DNA of 64,000 nt from Gorsachius magnificus (lineage: Eukaryota > Chordata > Aves > Pelecaniformes > Ardeidae). The DNA lies in assembly GCA_034008185.1 (NCBI GenBank), contig CM067081.1:82108765-82172764 (forward strand). Direction: 5' to 3'. Position 1 is the stretch's first letter. Each line of letters starts with the position of its first letter. The position numbers were made by a program, and so were the translations under genes. Under the pieces are notes generated by a model that had not been told where the DNA came from, did not search any database, and saw only the letters and a list, made by a program, of their open reading frames with translations. This document shows, piece by piece, positions 10,581 through 24,125 of this stretch.

Positions 10581-11376
10581 GGCCAACTGCATGAGGTTCA
10601 ACAAGGCCAAGTGCCGGGTCCTGCACTTGGGTCACAACAACCCATGCAGCGCTACAGGCTTGGGGAAGAGTGGCTGGAGAGCTGCCTGGTGGAAAAAGAC
10701 CTGGGGGTACTGATTGACAGCCGGCTGAATATGAGCCAGCAGTGTGCCCAGGTGGCCAAGAAGGCCAATGGCATCCTGGCTTGTATCAGGAATAGTGTGG
10801 CCAGCAGGAGTAGGGAAGTGATCGTGCCCCTGTACTCGGTGCTGGTGAGGCCGCACCTTGAATACTGTGTTCAGTTTTGGACCCCTCACTACAAGAAAGA
10901 TGTTGCATTGCTGGAACATGTCCAGAGGAGAGCAACAAAGCTGGCGAGGGGTCTGGAGCACAAGTCTGATGAGGAGCGGCTGAGGGAACTGGGGTTGTTC
11001 AGCCTGGAGAAGAGGAGGCTGAGGGGAGACCTTATCGCCCTCTACAACTACCTGAAAGGAGGCTGTAGCGAGGTGGGGGTCGGCCTCTTCTCCCTGGTAA
11101 CAGATGATAGGACGAGGGGGAATGGCTTGAAGCTGCGCCAGGGCAGGTTTAGGCTAGACATTAGGAAAAAATTCTTCACCGAGAAGGTTGTCAGGCTCTG
11201 GAATGGGCTGCCCAGGGAGGTGGTGGAGTCCTCATCCCTGGAGGTATTTAAGAGAAGGATAGATGAGGTGCTTAGGGACATGGTTTAGTGGTGGGATGGC
11301 AGTGCTAGGTTAATGGTTGGACTCGATGATCTTAAAGGTCTTTTCCAAGCAAGGTGATTCTGTGATTCTATTCTAT
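10581..11376 (+). mobile_element. CR1 LINE, 5'-truncated, subfamily B
   Basis: A plus-strand CR1 copy with about 210 in-frame codons of the ORF2 C-terminus ending at the stop at 11,286-11,288. It shows [35 protein letters not shown] and [20 protein letters not shown]. Near the truncated 5' end one C is missing from the CCCC at about 10,641 compared with the copy at 58 kb, so the first residues are out of frame. The tail after the stop has the subfamily B form (GATCTTAAAGGTCTTTTCC, approximately) and ends in GATTCTGTGATTCTATT. Only the 3' third of ORF2 remains, with no endonuclease or RT core. It is the best-preserved ORF2 fragment in the window. Confidence 0.95.
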
Positions 11377-13279
11377 GCGACTTCCACTTATGTCAAAACA
11401 GCATCAGCTATTGAAGTTTACTCAGTGTTAAAGAGAGGACAATGTGAAAAGGTGGCACGAGACTTTATGCATTCAACCGGCCTAGCATCCCTTACTAACA
11501 GAGGTGAGGAGGATAAACTTGTCACAGTTGGCAAGCGTTTATTCACAGCTGGATTTAGCTGCATCCTGTGCTGTTTGTACAGTGGCATGGTGTATTAATA
11601 ATTATTAGTAATAAAATACCGAGGAGTCCTATGAAGTAGCAAAGGTTCTGCCCTCCGTGTCGTGATGGTTACTAATGAAGTCAGTGCACAGTTCAAGAGC
11701 CGCTCTTGAAAGTCTGGTACTAAAGCCGTTTCCAGAGGTAAAATGAGACAGGCACCTGAGAATACTTAAGCAGTGCTGGACTGTCTGACATACCGGCAAT
11801 ATTTGGGGGGGTGGGGGGAGTGCAGAGCCTGCAGACTTTTTCAACTGACTACAGTGAGAGAAGAAACAACTCCCATTCACGTTAAAGGGATTAGGGTCGG
11901 AGTCCTGCAGACAGAGCTACGCTATAAGCCCCTACATACAATAGGAGTAATGCCAAAAATTTTATCAGGATTGACTTCACTGCATTACACTTACTCATAG
12001 CCAGATCACATCTCACAGCCTGTTACCAATGCTAGAGAGCAGCCCTTGGCTAAGCCAAGCCCATTCCAGAGGAGTTTCACAGATGAGGAGATGCATTAAG
12101 GGATCTGACTTACAGGAATGATTTTAACATTTTACTAATCTAAGCGATACTGCATTAAATCCATGCTAATGCCTAAATTAATAAAGTTTAGAATCGGAAA
12201 AAGAAAACAAGATTGCTGTATCAGCTTGCAAAGCCAAGCACCTCATGCCCATTAACCCGACATCCGTTTCATAATAAAGCCACACGTTGAAGAGGATCGG
12301 TGTTAAATCCAGTGATGGCTAGTGAAGCACGGGGCCTGGTGGGAGGAAAGTCAGGCATAGCGTGCAACCTAATCACAAGAGCTCGAAATGGGAAAAGCCA
12401 GGCATATAACGCATGCAGGAAAGAATGAAGCTGTCCTAAAGCAGCAATCACATTTTTCACTTTGTTCAAAGGCTCGTAGGATTTGCCTGCTGCAAAATAA
12501 CTTTAAGCCAAGGAAGCATTCTGAAAAAGTGACAGGCAAACGAGCACTGTACACCGCTGAGTTCCCCATTAGCAAACCACATACCCTGAAATCCAGAAAG
12601 CCTCCATCACTGCTCTCTCTAGCAATTCATGGAAGCCAATGATCGAATGTTTGTAAAAGACCCTGCAGATTCTGGTTTGAGACCCTAGCTCAGCTACGCT
12701 TATACAATAAGAATAAACCATACGCTCCCCAACCACCTGAACCAATTTTAAGGCAAAGAAGCCATGAAATGCCTCAAACCTCCAGCTAATTTCTATGGAG
12801 CTTTGTATTTCTACTGCCATTTCTGGTTTCCATTTCATTCCAGTCCTTCTCACATTATTTAATTCACTTATTTAATGATTTATATAGCACCTATATCCTT
12901 CGCTATCAGCCATCCTTCTCATATAGCCTTACAAGGGCTTGTTTAGGTTTGCAGGGTGAGAGGGAGGAGAGGGGGGTTCCTTCTGAGTGCACTATGTCAA
13001 GGTTGTTAGAAGCCAGCAGATCCTGGCCTCCCAACCCATTTTTAAACAGCAAATTATGAAAACAGTCCACACACTCTTTCTCACTAAATTCAGTTTTATG
13101 ATGCGACCCGTAGCAAGAGACAGAATCTGCATTTTGGTGAGAAACAGTATGTGAAATATTCTATAAATTTCACTTTAAAAGGATGCAAGAATTGCTGGCT
13201 CCTTACAAACTTGACATATTCAGCACACACACACAAAAATTTAAACAAGTCCTTTTAAGGCTGCATAGCTTCTGTCTTT
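11377..13279. other. Putative intron, nothing recognised
   Basis: No supported exon. A minus-strand acceptor-like CTGTCACTTTTTCAG near 12,530 is followed by about 55 open codons in one phase, but I see no acceptable donor, so it is left out. Confidence 0.4.
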
Positions 13280-13297
13280 AAAAAAAAAAAAAAAAAA
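13280..13297. repeat. Poly(A) run, 18 bases
   Basis: Homopolymer A tract followed by CCAACCACCC. No retroelement is recognisable upstream. Confidence 0.9.
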
Positions 13298-16200
13298 CCA
13301 ACCACCCTCACATATTTGCCGGACTGGGTTGCTAGCGCTTCCCAGGGCTCTTCTCTATCCCTCTGCAAGAATCAAAACACGCTCTATCCCCATACACATG
13401 GGGACAAAAATGCCATCTCATTCCTCACCAGAGGGGAAGGGATGGCCAAGTGACATTTCTTCCACTTGGCAGAAACCTTAAAATAAATACATTTTTTAAA
13501 TAATATAAAAGTACCCTACAAATGGTAAGAAAAGGAAAGTGGGAAAAATGGAATTGGATTAAATCATTGCACTAAAACTACAAGCTATTTTTTTGTCCCA
13601 GCGACACTAAAGCTCAATCGTCATTTTCCTAATGCACTTGACTACCAAACTTTGTTTGCTTAAGTTCCACATTTCCTGCCTTCATGATATTAATGTACTT
13701 TATAAAGCCCAGAAGACTAATTGGTACACAGGATTTTATGTCTTATAAAGTGAACTGCCTCCATTCTAAATACACTCCATTCAATAAAGAGGTCTAGAGA
13801 TGAAAATACCTTATAACTTTTTCAGGGTTTATGTCCTCCAGTACATTTTATCTCCGTGGATACTCAAGGCTCTATTTTTCATTTATTCAGAGTGGAATAC
13901 GAGCCTTTGAACAGATATACGCAATGCTAATAGCCCACAAAAACCACCACAAATTCCTCAGTGCAAATCTTTTTGATCTAAAGTAGTTCCTCTGTGAAAA
14001 CCAGTACTTCTTGTGGACCCCACAAGTCCTGGTCAGGACAGGTATTTCCTATTGCAGACAACACTATTGCAGAGAACATGAGAAGAGGAAGGTGAGCATC
14101 ATCTGACTAAGAGGTTGCTTGAGAAACACCCTACTTCCATAGCAGAAGGCTCCTAATTGCTAACCTGAGTTTATTTATGCCTATTTTATGATTCACTTGT
14201 TGTCATCACTGTGCTTTAACGGAAAGAATTCTCTTTCTTTTCTATTTATTCCCTTGATATAGTCACTGAGAATAATCACACCCTTCTCATCTTTCCTTTT
14301 GCTAGGCTAAGCAAAGTTACTTTCCTCCAGTCCTCAAGATCACAGTGCCTCTGTTTCTTTAAATGTTTTCTTACAACTTCTCAGACTTCGATTTATCTTT
14401 CTTGAACATGGTCACTGGAAATCTACTCAGATTCCCAGTGAAACCATACCAGTGGTCTCTGCAATGGCATAAACACTTCCTTTCTCTACCTAAAATTTAA
14501 CATCTGAAAAAAAAAATATACACACTTTTCAGAAAGGCAACAACTATCAAAGAGAACCATCAGACTATTCTGGCACAATCTGCCTGTGATAAAATTATGC
14601 TTCATTTTTCTCTCATTTTCCATTCATCATTATTCCTTCTCTTTAATAATCATGTCCTTGTTCCAAAACCTTTCACACAACTGATGTCAGGATAACCAAT
14701 CTATAGGTGTCCAAGTCACATTTTTGCTTCTTCTCAACAGCAAGGGATATAGTTGTCATTCTCTAGTCATATGTGAGCAGCTCTGAAATGACTGATCTAT
14801 CAAAAATGCTTGAGATTACATTTTAAATTTTATGCATCAGTCCCCTATGTTATTTTGAGGTGTCTAATGAAACAGCGAACGCACGACTTGCAGAGAGAAG
14901 TAATGTATTTTACAAGAACAATCAATATAAGTTAGGAGGAAGAAAACATACACAGAACTTTTGACCTTGTGGGATTCTTATGGTCATATAGGGATGGCTA
15001 TCATACAGTTCTCAGGATCCAGGAAGGTCAGACACTTAGGTTTTATTATAAATCAGAGATTCTCTTTCAAGCCCTCACACCAATTATCTTGGTTTTAATA
15101 CGGTACCTCCAATGGAACTGTTATAGTTGAGAGTAGAGGTAGAAAATATATCTAGCTTTAAGATCACATCCAGATTATTTTTAAGGTATACTACACCTTC
15201 AATGCATTGTGGCTTCATTTCAATCCTCATTCTTATGTCTGAAGAACCTCTTTTATTTGCATCAGTCTCCTCTGTAAAGAGCTCAGCTTGACTTTTGACG
15301 ATTTTCACAGAAGCCTTTAACCTCCAAGCCACAGCCTGCGGTGCAGGATCTCTGCTTGCCCTTTATTCTGAAGCAGTTAATCCATTTGCATCTCCAATAA
15401 AACATTTTACGTGTGGTTCAGACAGTCTGGGGACTTTGTTTTAAAAAAAATAAAATGTCATCTCTTCAGTTTAATTAATTTAATTAATGATTTCCCCATG
15501 ATTTTTGATGTATTTTGTTCATTTTCTATTTGAAATTAATTAAATGGTAAGCATTTATTTGAAGACTGTTTTCTTAAGTCAGCTCTTCCACAAGGTCATT
15601 CCTACATACCAAAGCTAAGCCTGAAACACAGTGATCTTTTCATTCAATAACTATTAGGAGAAGAAGTATGTTGACTACTATGTCCAGAAATATCCTCCCT
15701 ATCATTATTAATAGCATCATCTCTAAAAAATAAAAGTTTCCCATAGACATGTATGTCCCAGTAGTATTTCTTTCCCTAGTACCATTAAGGACTTCTAGAG
15801 CAAAGCTGAACTTGGCATCTACAGCACACTCCTACCACCATCCCACTGCACCCCACATCTTAAACCTGCCCAGGAAACGTAAAATGAGACAAGGGGGAGC
15901 GCATGGGGTCTTTGCTCCACCACATCAACCAGGAGGCTTCCAGGGCACCAATAACTGGAATAACCTTCTCAACACCCCCAGGCCGTTCTGGCACTGTGTG
16001 ACCAGGTTGGGAAGGACAACCAACTATTTATCACTATTTATTTCATACAGAACTCATCAGAACTCATGTTTAAAGTACTCTTACTGACAGAAAAATTGAA
16101 AACTTCATAAACTTCACCAAGCTTTTTAAAGCTTCTGAAGTTTGTGGACTCCTCCTGCCACAAAATGTCAGAAAATTAGCCAATATACATTAGACAGATG

Positions 16201-17580
16201 TTTACAGATGGACAATTTCAAAGACAATTTAATCTTGATTTGGCATTTCAGAAGCACCTCTCACCTTTGTAGTGTAACAAGGGAAGCTTTAAGCAATTTG
16301 AGTACACTTGTATTTATTAACACTTTGCATGAGTCACTACTTCAAAATGCCTCGTGCTGTCCTTAAAATCATATTGGCATGTATTTCCTCTGAACATTTT
16401 GCTAAGTGCTACTAAAACTTTACAGCCCTCAGGAAAAAGATGTAGGAGGGAGCTGGCACACTTACACAGTAAACAATGAGGCATACATGGATCGGTTCCT
16501 CTTCTTCCCCATTCAGATTCATGACATGCAAAAAAAATCCTTTACTAAATGTAATGTCATCCTTAAAGTTTTACAAGTATAAATTACATTTCCCCCAGAA
16601 AATGCAACATATCCCTGGTGAGCATGCACAGCACAAAAGGCCACTGATTAGCACAAAGACAGTGATTTTGTATCTTAAGCGCAGCCATGTAAGAGAGGAA
16701 TAAAGCCAGTATGAATGGAAAATGTACGTAATTTTAAATTAACTCAGTTTGCAATAAACAGTATATACCGTTCGGTGTCTTTTTAATCTTGTATTTTCTG
16801 TTTTTCAATTTTGGCAAAACAGAAAGAATAGAGCCAGTGAAGCGAATGAATTAGGGAGAGGAAGGGGACTGAAGTAGTTCACATTATTCCTTTTAAGTTG
16901 TAGTCACCTTTGTCAAATACATGCTTCTGCCTGGAACGTAATATATGACTTTCTCGATGACAGTGTATCCATAACTGATGCTAGGCAAATGTAAAAGTAG
17001 AAGGCTTCCTTCAATTTGAGCTATACATACCAAAATTAGTTATTGTCACGGTAGCAGTGGTGCAAACAAAAGAAATCTGTTCATATGAGCCAAAGGTTTC
17101 CCCACAGTAAGGAACATCTGCTTCACTTACTGTGGTAAGGAGCATCTAGGAGCATCTTCCACAGCTGCTACTCCAAGTGCCAGAAGTTTTTGTACCCCTT
17201 GGGCTGTGCCAGGGATACCGGGGCAAGGGCAGGGGGCTGCGAGGGATCAGCGCTGGCTTCCAAACACAACGGCAGCAGGGTCTCCTCAGCTATACCCTTC
17301 TCTTTCTCATCAATACTTTGCCCTTTTCCTTCCTTTTTCATCCCCCGTAGCTACAGTTTGCTACCTCGCAACTCCACCTCTCCCTCTTCTGTCCCCCAAA
17401 CCAGGAACCATGCAAAACACACTTCAAGATAAACTCCAGCATGAGTGAGAGAGATGAGGTATGTGCCCAGCTTCCCTCTCCTCTGCCTGCGGAGGCAGCA
17501 GATCCCAGTCTCCAAGGGGATGCTTTTGAGGAACTTCAGAATAAAACTGATTAGGGCATCTACTTAAAAGACGGGAAATT
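13298..17580. other. Putative intron, AT-rich, nothing recognised
   Basis: Long AT-rich stretch with a TTAATTAA-type repeat at about 15,470-15,489. Only short random-looking open frames are present; no named repeat is visible. Confidence 0.5.
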
Positions 17581-17599
17581 AAAAAAAAAAAAAAAAAAA
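17581..17599. repeat. Poly(A) run, 19 bases
   Basis: Homopolymer A tract followed by GAAAAGAGC. Confidence 0.9.
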
Positions 17600-20500
17600 G
17601 AAAAGAGCTATGAAGCTATGAGTTGAAAAGGTTGCCAAGGGTGGTATTAATCTAAATGAAGACTGCTGTGATGTTGATGTCAACTGCTAAGCTCGGGCTC
17701 CATTTACAGCTGTTGGGGTGGGGGAAGGATCGGGAGAGAGGACATTTTTTCCTTGACTTCAGGCCACGATAGTAGCTCCCATCACTCTGCTCTCGTTTCC
17801 ACTGTGCATGAAGTCCACACCTGAGGAAAGCAACAAGCACAAAGGCTGGTTTCTAGGTAGGAGCACAGAATAAAGATGTCCATCACAGCAAAGGGCAGGC
17901 CACCCTTCCTCAGCCAAAAGGGGGGAAGAACTTGGATAAACCCCAGGGCAGTAAAAGCGCAGTTTAAGCTAAAAGCTCATGCTGCCCCAAGAATGAATTT
18001 AGGCCAATATGAAAAGATGACTATCAGTCACAGGGCTCTGGAAGAGCCCTTCAGCAGAAGGAGTGGACGGAAGAAAAACTCCTGAGACACAGAGCCTGCT
18101 CTGTTTATGTAAGGGATTACGCGTAGCTGTGTGCAACAGAAAGGGGCAGGGATACGCGGCCCAGGAGGTCCCTCGTGTCTTGCATTCCTAGATATTGGCC
18201 AAGTGGAATTTTGCTAAACTTTCCAAATATTTTCCTTCCAAAGAAATCACTTTCAAGCTCCAGGCATGTATGAAGAATTACAGGCTCAATGACTGATTTT
18301 CTTACAAAAAGTTACATCAAAACAGAATAAGTATGCTTCTTTGAAACCTTTCCTTTGGGGAAAGGATCAGTCCCCTGATTTGCCCAACACGTGAGTAGTA
18401 ATTGCACGAGCTTGTTTCCAGCGTGCTTTCTCTGTTTGCTATTGCCATTCTTTCTGAAGAAGAAACAGATTCTCGGGGGAACAATAATTAATAGACTCAG
18501 TCAAGAGATCATTTCCTCTGGTCCCTCTGCAGTGCTAAATCGCATCAGTCTCTAGGAAATAAAGTGCGAGTGCTAAAAACAATCCAAGCCTACTACAAAT
18601 GGGAGGAAGATGCACACCGAAGCAAGCGGGGGGGCGTGCAGATGTTTAAAGGAGCTGAAGAAAAGCTATTCCTTCCTTTTCTCTTTTTTTTTTCCATTGT
18701 ACAATTTTCCTTGGTGCTCAAGTTACACTTACATAGACTTACCAAGACTGGAAGTACATGTTTCAGAGGTCATTTAGGAAGTACATTTTAATTATACATT
18801 TAAATACACTTAAGAGGGTATAAACCTATGGGAAATGAAAGTGAGCCAGGAAACTACCAAACACTCCTGACACAATCAAAGTTACTTTTGTTGAAAGACA
18901 AAAGCTAGTTTTAAGGAAAAGCATTTCAGAGAAATAATTGTCCAAAACTCGCAGCTGAGGTCTCAGTAACACCAGCACTGAAAATACCACAGCAGTCCAT
19001 AGTCACAGCTGGGTATTACACCAGCAAATCTGGCCTTGCATCACAATATGTCAATGCCGCCGTCTTTTTTACAGGATACAAGAAATGCCCGTACTCACAA
19101 AGAAAACATTTCAAACCAGAAAACTGAACTTGGTCTCGGCAAGGTAACTTAAGCATCTTCTAGCAAGAGAGGAAGAGTTTTCTGTCGCACCCTCAAGAGG
19201 CCAGCCAGCACACCTTGCTCCCTCTCTCCTGTGATGGCAATGGCAATGACATCTGTTAAAGACCAACCATAATGCAGTGATTGGGTAATCCTGTGGATAA
19301 CCACAAGTGAAATACTTCCAGCAGAGAAGAAATAAAAGAACAGTGTATACAAACACAGCCTTAACATGCACACAAATATGTAACTAATACGTGGTAATAC
19401 ATATACACAAGAGAAAGATACAAAGCAGACACGCTTGTGATTACAAGGGTCTCTTTTCCTAAAGAAACAGCTCCTCGCTAACATGGTGGGAAGGTAGGTC
19501 TGCACACTGGCTTGGCCTTCACTTAGGTGGAATCAGCAGGGTTGTTTATAAGCCAGAAAGGCTGACATGAATGAGTAACGCAATCTCCAAGTGTCGCTCT
19601 TCGGTGATGTTGAAGAAACAAAGCTGCAGCTGAAGTCTTTGGGAGCTAACAACCTCCAGGACTAATGAAAACCAAGCCACTGGTAATTAGTTGAAAAGAC
19701 TCAGGATCCACCAAACACAAGAGGATAGGGTTTTTTTCAGGCCGCCTTTGAGTGTCAGCACAATTTCTATACAAGGAACTCTTTTAAAGTGTTATGCTCA
19801 CTCAGACAGAGCGTGCACCAAACACTGGGGCACGCCAGCCAAAGACGTGGTGGTCTTGCAGCGACTGGCTGCTATGGACAGGACGGAGCTCAGGAAGACA
19901 CCCAGCAGAACCATCAGTAAGACAGCATCTACAGCGCCCACCCAAATGCCACGTTACTTTCCTCATTTGAAACAAATGAGAGCACTCCTTGTAGCCCGTG
20001 GCTGCTCAGAGCAGGTCAATGCAGTAGTGCAGGAATAGTCCTGACCTTCAGCCTTCACTAGATTTGCCTATTTATAACCATCATTGAGGCTGAAAGCACC
20101 ACTCACAGGGCTGGGACCAACTGCGTGTGGTGCAACACAGACCAAAAGGACAATCCCAAATGCAAAGAAACCCCATCATAAGACATAACTGTAACGGGTG
20201 ACAGGGAATACACAGCCGTTTGTTTTCCCACTCTGCTTCAAGCAGAGAAGCCCTCAGGAAATTCAAAGAAAGCTCATGTAAAAGCAGCCTCGTTTGCCTG
20301 ACTGATGCGATCGAAAAGGCCCTTTTCTTCATCTGCTTACTTGGAGCCAAGTTGAGAAATTGCACTTAAATATTCGTCTAAATACCTAAATATGTGCTGT
20401 GATGAGTCAGAGTATTTAATGTTGCCCTGCTCCAGTCACCCAGTTTAAGTTGCATTCAAGCTTGCTTTCAAATGGATAACTAGAGGCCAGTTCAAGCGGA

Positions 20501-23036
20501 ATTAAAGAATATGAATAGTAAGACACATTAATTCCTCATGGTAACTCCATTAACTGCAGATACTTATCCCAGAATAAATGTAATCTCCTATTTTCCCCCT
20601 TGGTTTTGCATCTTTAATAGATAAAAATATCAATTCTACTGAGTTTACAGAAAACTGAATAATATTACCACTAGTTGGAGGGAAAAAAAAGTTTTCTGCC
20701 AGAAAACAGCAAGATGAATCACCAAAAACATAACAAGGTTATTTGTGAAAACCAAGGACATACGTACACACTCCCAATGCTATTACCTCTGAATGCACCA
20801 AAATGCATTAAACACTTTGCAGAACAAGCTATGCACAAGCTCTGTTCCTATCAGTTTATAAATCTGATCTCATTAAAAACTGTGGAACTGACATGCTCAA
20901 AAAAGAGAAGGGGCAACATAAATGTTACCCTAAGGATCTGGCATGGTTTCTCAAACAGGGGTACACTCTGTTTCTGATTTGTAGTGAACTACAATAGCTC
21001 TAAGTTGACAAGATATGTTTCAGATCAACAGTTTGCTTTCAAATGTTCAACTCCACCTGTGTGCTGCTTGCCAGGGAGAAAATAAATGTTAGTAATTTGC
21101 TTTTTAAAGCAAGAAACACATATTTTTAATGCTAATCTCTCTAGTACAGAATACACCAAGGCATGCAAAAAGAACTCCAAAGTTTTGCAGTATGCATTGT
21201 CAATGATTTTAACAGACATTTATTGGACATGCTGTTTTAATGAAATCAAGAGCAAGAGACAGAATTTAAGAGAACTTTAAAAAAAAAGCAACAAACAAAA
21301 AAAACCACCATCCTCAGGAACATGTTACTAAAGGAAAGGAATTCAATGTTTCTTCTTCAGTTAGAATTCCTTTTTCAGGCATGAATTCTACACAAAGGGC
21401 AAGTGATTTAAACAACTGGTACAAAATAAGCCAAAAGAAAGATGTAAGTCAACCCCGCTTAATGTTACATGGAAGTTAAGGTAACCGGTACCATATTTAT
21501 AGTCATAGATAATAACTGTAAGGGCTTCCTGACAGTAATATTTCTTGCCAAACACTTTGAGGTTATGCTCAGAGACAGAAAAAAACCCACCCCAAACCCA
21601 AAACAACCAGCAGCTTGCTAGTCATCAGATGTGCTCTCTGTGTGCATTTCAATTACTCTCTATTTACTCTAGGGACAGAAATACTGCCCTTCACCTTTTT
21701 CAGCCCTGCAGAGAAAAAAAGGAGTTGCAACAGCATTAAAAGAGTTTTGCTGCACAGGAACAATTACTGGGCCTTTCGTATTGGCAACACCACATGAGAA
21801 AGAAAGAAAACACTGCCCGAGGTTTCAGCTGGCTAAATGTACAGGACTGGCTCCTAGCAAAGGCATATTTCGAAAATCAGCTGTGCAGACCTAAAAGTCA
21901 CTGAAAGACAATAAATTTGACAATCCAAAGTGTCGTTTTTCCCCATCATTTCACAGAAGATGTCTGAATGCCACTACGACATATTTAAAGGCACAAAAAT
22001 AGGTCTTGCTTACCTAGGTTTGAGAAAGCCTGCACCAATGCAAATACAGAATCAGCTGACGTAAGGTCCAAAATATTGACTCCAGTTCGGTCTGATTTAC
22101 AGTCTAGTAGGCACACTATGAAAACTTTATTTTATAGCCAGAAATGCTGTTCTAGCACTGAAGGATTTAAATCCTCTCCAACCATTATGTACCCTCTTGA
22201 GAAGTAAAAATACGTGTTTCTGTTCAGCACCACTAACAATAAACAAATTCTCCAAATTCATGCAAAAAGAATCAATAAATGGAGACTCCCAAACTTCTCA
22301 TGTCAAGAAATGCTTTCAAAGACTACAGTGCTATCAAATAATTAAAGAACTGAAGGACCACTTCTGATGCCATGAATCGCCTGTAGTGGGACAACTATTC
22401 TCCATCAGAGAACTCACAGGAGGGAGAATTTCCCCCAAAAAATAATTAGCCAGAAGGCAAATCATAAACTAATCAGCAATCAGAAAGGACAACAGCGTCT
22501 TTTCTGTAATTAAATGTAAGCAACTCACACTCTCCTTGTTAAATTTAGTAACAAAAACATTTGACAAAGTAACATGTAATTACAGAGAAGGACTGCACAG
22601 GTTGCTCTTTTTTACACTTTTTCTCCTCTGTGATTCTGATGGAGACTAACTCTGCCCTGCTGCAACATTTTTCTCATCTTACATTCTCATAAATACAGCA
22701 TTTGGCATTGCTTCACATGTGCTGTGCAGTCGTGCATGGAAAACCCTGACTAAAATGCAGAAGCATTCTGGAAGAAGAGAGGTAAAGGGGGCAATAAATT
22801 TCTCAACTTTGCATTTAATTAGTCTGTTTTCCTGTGGCATTAGACTGAATTTCAGATTTACATCAATCTAAATCAGACCTCTTGAACACATTTCAGGACA
22901 AGGACATGCAAAAAAAAAAATATGCCATAAATATTTATAGAAGAATTCAAATTGATGCTCCTCATTAACTCTGAAAACTAAGCTCATCACTAGCAACTTC
23001 ATTTCTTGCAGCCAGAACATCCAACTGAAGGCTCAC
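17600..23036. other. Putative intron, nothing supported
   Basis: Mostly single-copy-looking AT-rich DNA. Minus-strand open sequence at 19,149-19,505 reads like protein over a short stretch (VIAIAITGEREQGVLAGLL), but its phases do not fit the neighbouring exon candidates. Confidence 0.45.
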
Positions 23037-23106
23037 CCAGCCATATGAAAACAAAGCAGCCCAGAACCAGCGACATGCCAGAACGATGCACCAGAAAAAT
23101 CCTTGC
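23037..23106 (-). CDS. Candidate exon 2, membrane helix, phase 0 to 1
   Basis: Seventy minus-strand bases follow an exceptionally strong acceptor: about 28 bases almost entirely T, then CCAG, ending at 23,107. They end at a CTGG|GTGAGC donor. In phase 0, the phase left by exon 1, the segment is fully open and encodes ARIFLVHR followed by a hydrophobic run SGMSLVLGCFVFIWL, a likely membrane-spanning helix. It ends after one base, which is the phase needed by the exon at 9,844-10,047. Another frame (QGFFWCIVLACRWFWAALFSYGW) is also open and hydrophobic, so the frame is chosen by phase agreement only. The segment is short, and an unexpressed cryptic exon remains possible. Confidence 0.5.
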
Positions 23107-23140
23107 CTGGAAAAAAAAAAAATAAGAAAAAAAAAAAAAT
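23107..23140 (-). promoter_or_regulatory. Polypyrimidine tract and 3' splice site of candidate exon 2
   Basis: On the plus strand this reads as two A-runs (23,111-23,121 and 23,127-23,139) split by TAAGA. On the minus strand it is a long T-rich tract ending in CCAG. A tract of this length next to an AG and an open hydrophobic segment is the main evidence for exon 2. Confidence 0.5.
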
Positions 23141-23627
23141 GTGTCCTTAAGCTCAACAAACTGAGCAGGAGTTAACTTTCTGCAGAAGAAGAGGGACTAC
23201 GAACCATCTCTGGAAAATCCAGTGGCTTTAAATCCAAAACTGCCAGGACACACTGAGAACAGGATTGACTCACGCCCTCACACGACATCGCATGGGAGTG
23301 GGAGAAATCTTCTGCCATTTGCTCCTGGATGGTTTTGGCTTTTGGTACCTCACATGCAACCGGAAGCGAGGGATGCAATGCTCAGCTGTTACATGGTGCT
23401 CTACCTCCGCTAGCAACAGTCTCCCATGTTCCTCCAACAGTTGCCCCAAGCGTGCATCACCACGGAGGTTCATCTCTGAGGTTACAAGGACACAGGCCAG
23501 CAGCTCCCTACTAGAAAGGGCTATCTCCCATTTCCGAGCTGACCAGAAGCGTTAAGATGCACTGCCTGTCACCCAAACGATGCTGAGAGCTACGCAGGTG
23601 TGTGTCAGACATCTCTCCAGTGAAAAC
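23141..23627. other. Putative intron, nothing recognised
   Basis: Mixed-composition sequence with overlapping short open frames on both strands and no recognisable protein or repeat. Confidence 0.4.
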
Positions 23628-24125
23628 AGAATCACAGAATCATTTAGGTTGGAAAAGACCTTTAAGATCACCAAGTCCAACCGTTAAACTAGCACTGCCA
23701 TCCCACCACTAAACCATGTCCCTAAGCACCTCATCTACCGGTCTTTTAAATACCTCCAGGGATGGGGACTCGACCACTTCCTGGGGCAGCCCATTCCAAT
23801 CCTTGACAATCCTTTCTGTGAAGAAATTTTTCCTAACCTCCAATCTAAACCTCACCTGGTGCAACTTGAGGCCATTTCCCCTCGTTCTATCGCTTGTTAC
23901 CTGGTAGCAGAGGCCCCCCTCACTACACCCTCCTGTCAGGCAGTTGTAGAGGGCAACAAGGTCTCCCCTCAGCCTCCTCTTCTCCAGGCTAAACAACCCC
24001 AGTTCCCTCAGCTGCTCCTCATCAGACTTGTGCTCCAGACCCCTCACCAGCTTTGTTGCTCTCCTCTGGACACGCTCCAGCAACGCAACGTCTTTCTTGT
24101 AGTGAGGGGCCCAAAACTGAACTGA
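23628..24125 (-). mobile_element. CR1 LINE 3' end, subfamily B
   Basis: A minus-strand CR1 fragment. In its own sense it carries the last ~124 codons of ORF2 ([19 protein letters not shown] to [17 protein letters not shown]) with no frameshift to the natural stop. The subfamily B tail follows and ends in ATTCTGTGATTCT at about 23,628-23,640. A few codons were lost relative to the 10.6 kb copy around [15 protein letters not shown]. The 5' end is truncated near 24,125. The copy is inverted relative to the copy at 10,581-11,376, with candidate exon 2 between them. Confidence 0.95.

Noticed and set aside
12369..12575. Minus-strand acceptor-like site followed by about 55 open codons
   Set aside because: No acceptable donor before the frame closes, and no conserved-looking motif.
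15084..15332. 82-codon minus-strand open frame ending in LNYNSSIGGTVLKPR
   Set aside because: Reads plausibly, but the acceptor is poor and there is no donor or start context.
19149..19505. 118-codon minus-strand open frame with a protein-like stretch (VIAIAITGEREQGVLAGLL)
   Set aside because: Possible acceptors give phase 2 and the only donor is weak, so it does not join the phase-1 exons on either side. No family recognised.
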